Source: Alphaproteobacteria bacterium (lineage in GTDB: Bacteria > Pseudomonadota > Alphaproteobacteria > JAEULC01). From it: DNA of 5,466 nucleotides. Where the stretch lies: NCBI GenBank assembly GCA_020851015.1, contig JADZDN010000317.1, positions 1 through 5,466 on the forward strand. Direction: 5' to 3'. Within the stretch, counting starts at the first letter, position 1; each line of letters opens with the position of its first letter. Positions 5,081 through 5,466 of the stretch are shown here, one piece after another. The notes beneath the pieces were generated by a model that was given only the letters and a program-made list of their open reading frames with translations, was not told the origin of the DNA and ran no database searches. Both the position numbers and the translations under genes were made by a program.

Positions 5081-5466
5081 GTGGCGCAAAACACCAGCAA
5101 GCATCGCATCGCCGTGATTCCGGGCGACGGCATCGGCAAGGAGGTCGTGCCCGAGGGCATGCGCGTGCTGGAGGCGGCGGGCAGGCGCTTCGGCATCGAG
5201 TTCCAGTGGGACCACTACGACTGGTCCTGCGAGACCTACAAGAAGACCGGGCGGATGATGCCGGAGGACGGCATCGAGCGCATGGCGAAGTCCGAGGCGA
5301 TCTTTCTGGGCGCGGTCGGCTTCCCGGGCGTGCCGGACCACGTGTCGCTGTGGGGCCTCTTGATCCCGATCCGGCGCGAGTTCCGCCAGTACGCCAACCA
5401 GCGCCCGATCCGCCTCTTGAAGGGCATCACCAGCCCGTTGCGCGACCGCACCGCCAAGGACATCGA
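5081..5466 (+). CDS. Tartrate/D-malate dehydrogenase-type oxidoreductase (isopropylmalate dehydrogenase family), N-terminal part
   Basis: This is a NAD-dependent beta-decarboxylating dehydrogenase; such enzymes oxidise tartrate, D-malate or related 2-hydroxyacids with a divalent metal. About 128 residues are seen of a usual 350-360; the gene runs off the right edge. The start has the family motif HRIAVIPGDGIGKEVVPEG. It is followed by WDHYDWSCETYKKTGRMMPEDG, FLGAVGFPGVPDHVSLWG and LLIPIRREFRQYANQRPIRL, which favour the tartrate/D-malate branch over LeuB. The GTG start has an excellent ribosome site, AGGGGA (5069-5074), 6 bases away. It lies 56 bp after the M81 gene on the same strand. It could be read from the same transcript or from a weak promoter in the gap. 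Its C4 hydroxyacid chemistry could link to oxo acids made by the lyase upstream, but this is only a guess from position. Confidence 0.92.
   Translation, partial: MAQNTSKHRIAVIPGDGIGKEVVPEGMRVLEAAGRRFGIEFQWDHYDWSCETYKKTGRMMPEDGIERMAKSEAIFLGAVGFPGVPDHVSLWGLLIPIRREFRQYANQRPIRLLKGITSPLRDRTAKDI

Overview
The window is about 70% G+C and densely coded, with third positions almost always G or C. The gene families, the short intergenic gaps and a CCCTCTCCC/GGGAGAGGG-type palindromic repeat suggest an alphaproteobacterium of the Rhodospirillales or Hyphomicrobiales sort. This placement is an inference from style, not from a marker gene. No rRNA, tRNA, CRISPR array or transposase gene was found.

Layout. 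(1) 1-379, minus strand: the N-terminal third of a polar amino-acid ABC transporter permease, running off the left edge. (2) 380-545: a divergent promoter region with the only AT-rich patch in the window, containing two overlapping palindromes. (3) 546-1310, plus: an IclR-family regulator. (4) 1311-1421: a gap with three short inverted repeats built on TTGC/GCAA. (5) 1422-2324, plus: an Ada-like protein (AraC-type DNA-binding domain plus O6-methylguanine-DNA methyltransferase) without the N-terminal zinc/phosphotriester domain. (6) 2336-2451: a 116-bp palindromic repeat that runs into the start of the next gene. (7) 2425-3546, plus: a PLP-dependent enzyme related to diaminopropionate ammonia-lyase. 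(8) 3543-5024, plus: an M81/MlrC-type metallohydrolase overlapping the previous gene by 4 bp. (9) 5081-5466, plus: the N-terminal third of a tartrate/D-malate dehydrogenase-type enzyme, running off the right edge.

How they may work together. The transporter, the IclR regulator, the lyase and the M81 hydrolase look like a small catabolic module: import of an amino-acid-like compound, hydrolysis of an amide-like bond by the M81 enzyme, and beta-elimination by the PLP enzyme to a 2-oxo acid plus ammonia. The dehydrogenase downstream would act on a C4 hydroxyacid and may or may not belong. The ada-like gene sits inside this group but has its own ribosome binding site and probably its own control, so it may be a DNA-repair gene placed there by rearrangement. 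The substrate is unknown.

The most noteworthy points are the repeat that appears to supply the start codon and ribosome binding site of the lyase, the Asp-to-Ser change in the lyase active-site loop, and the translationally coupled lyase/M81 pair.
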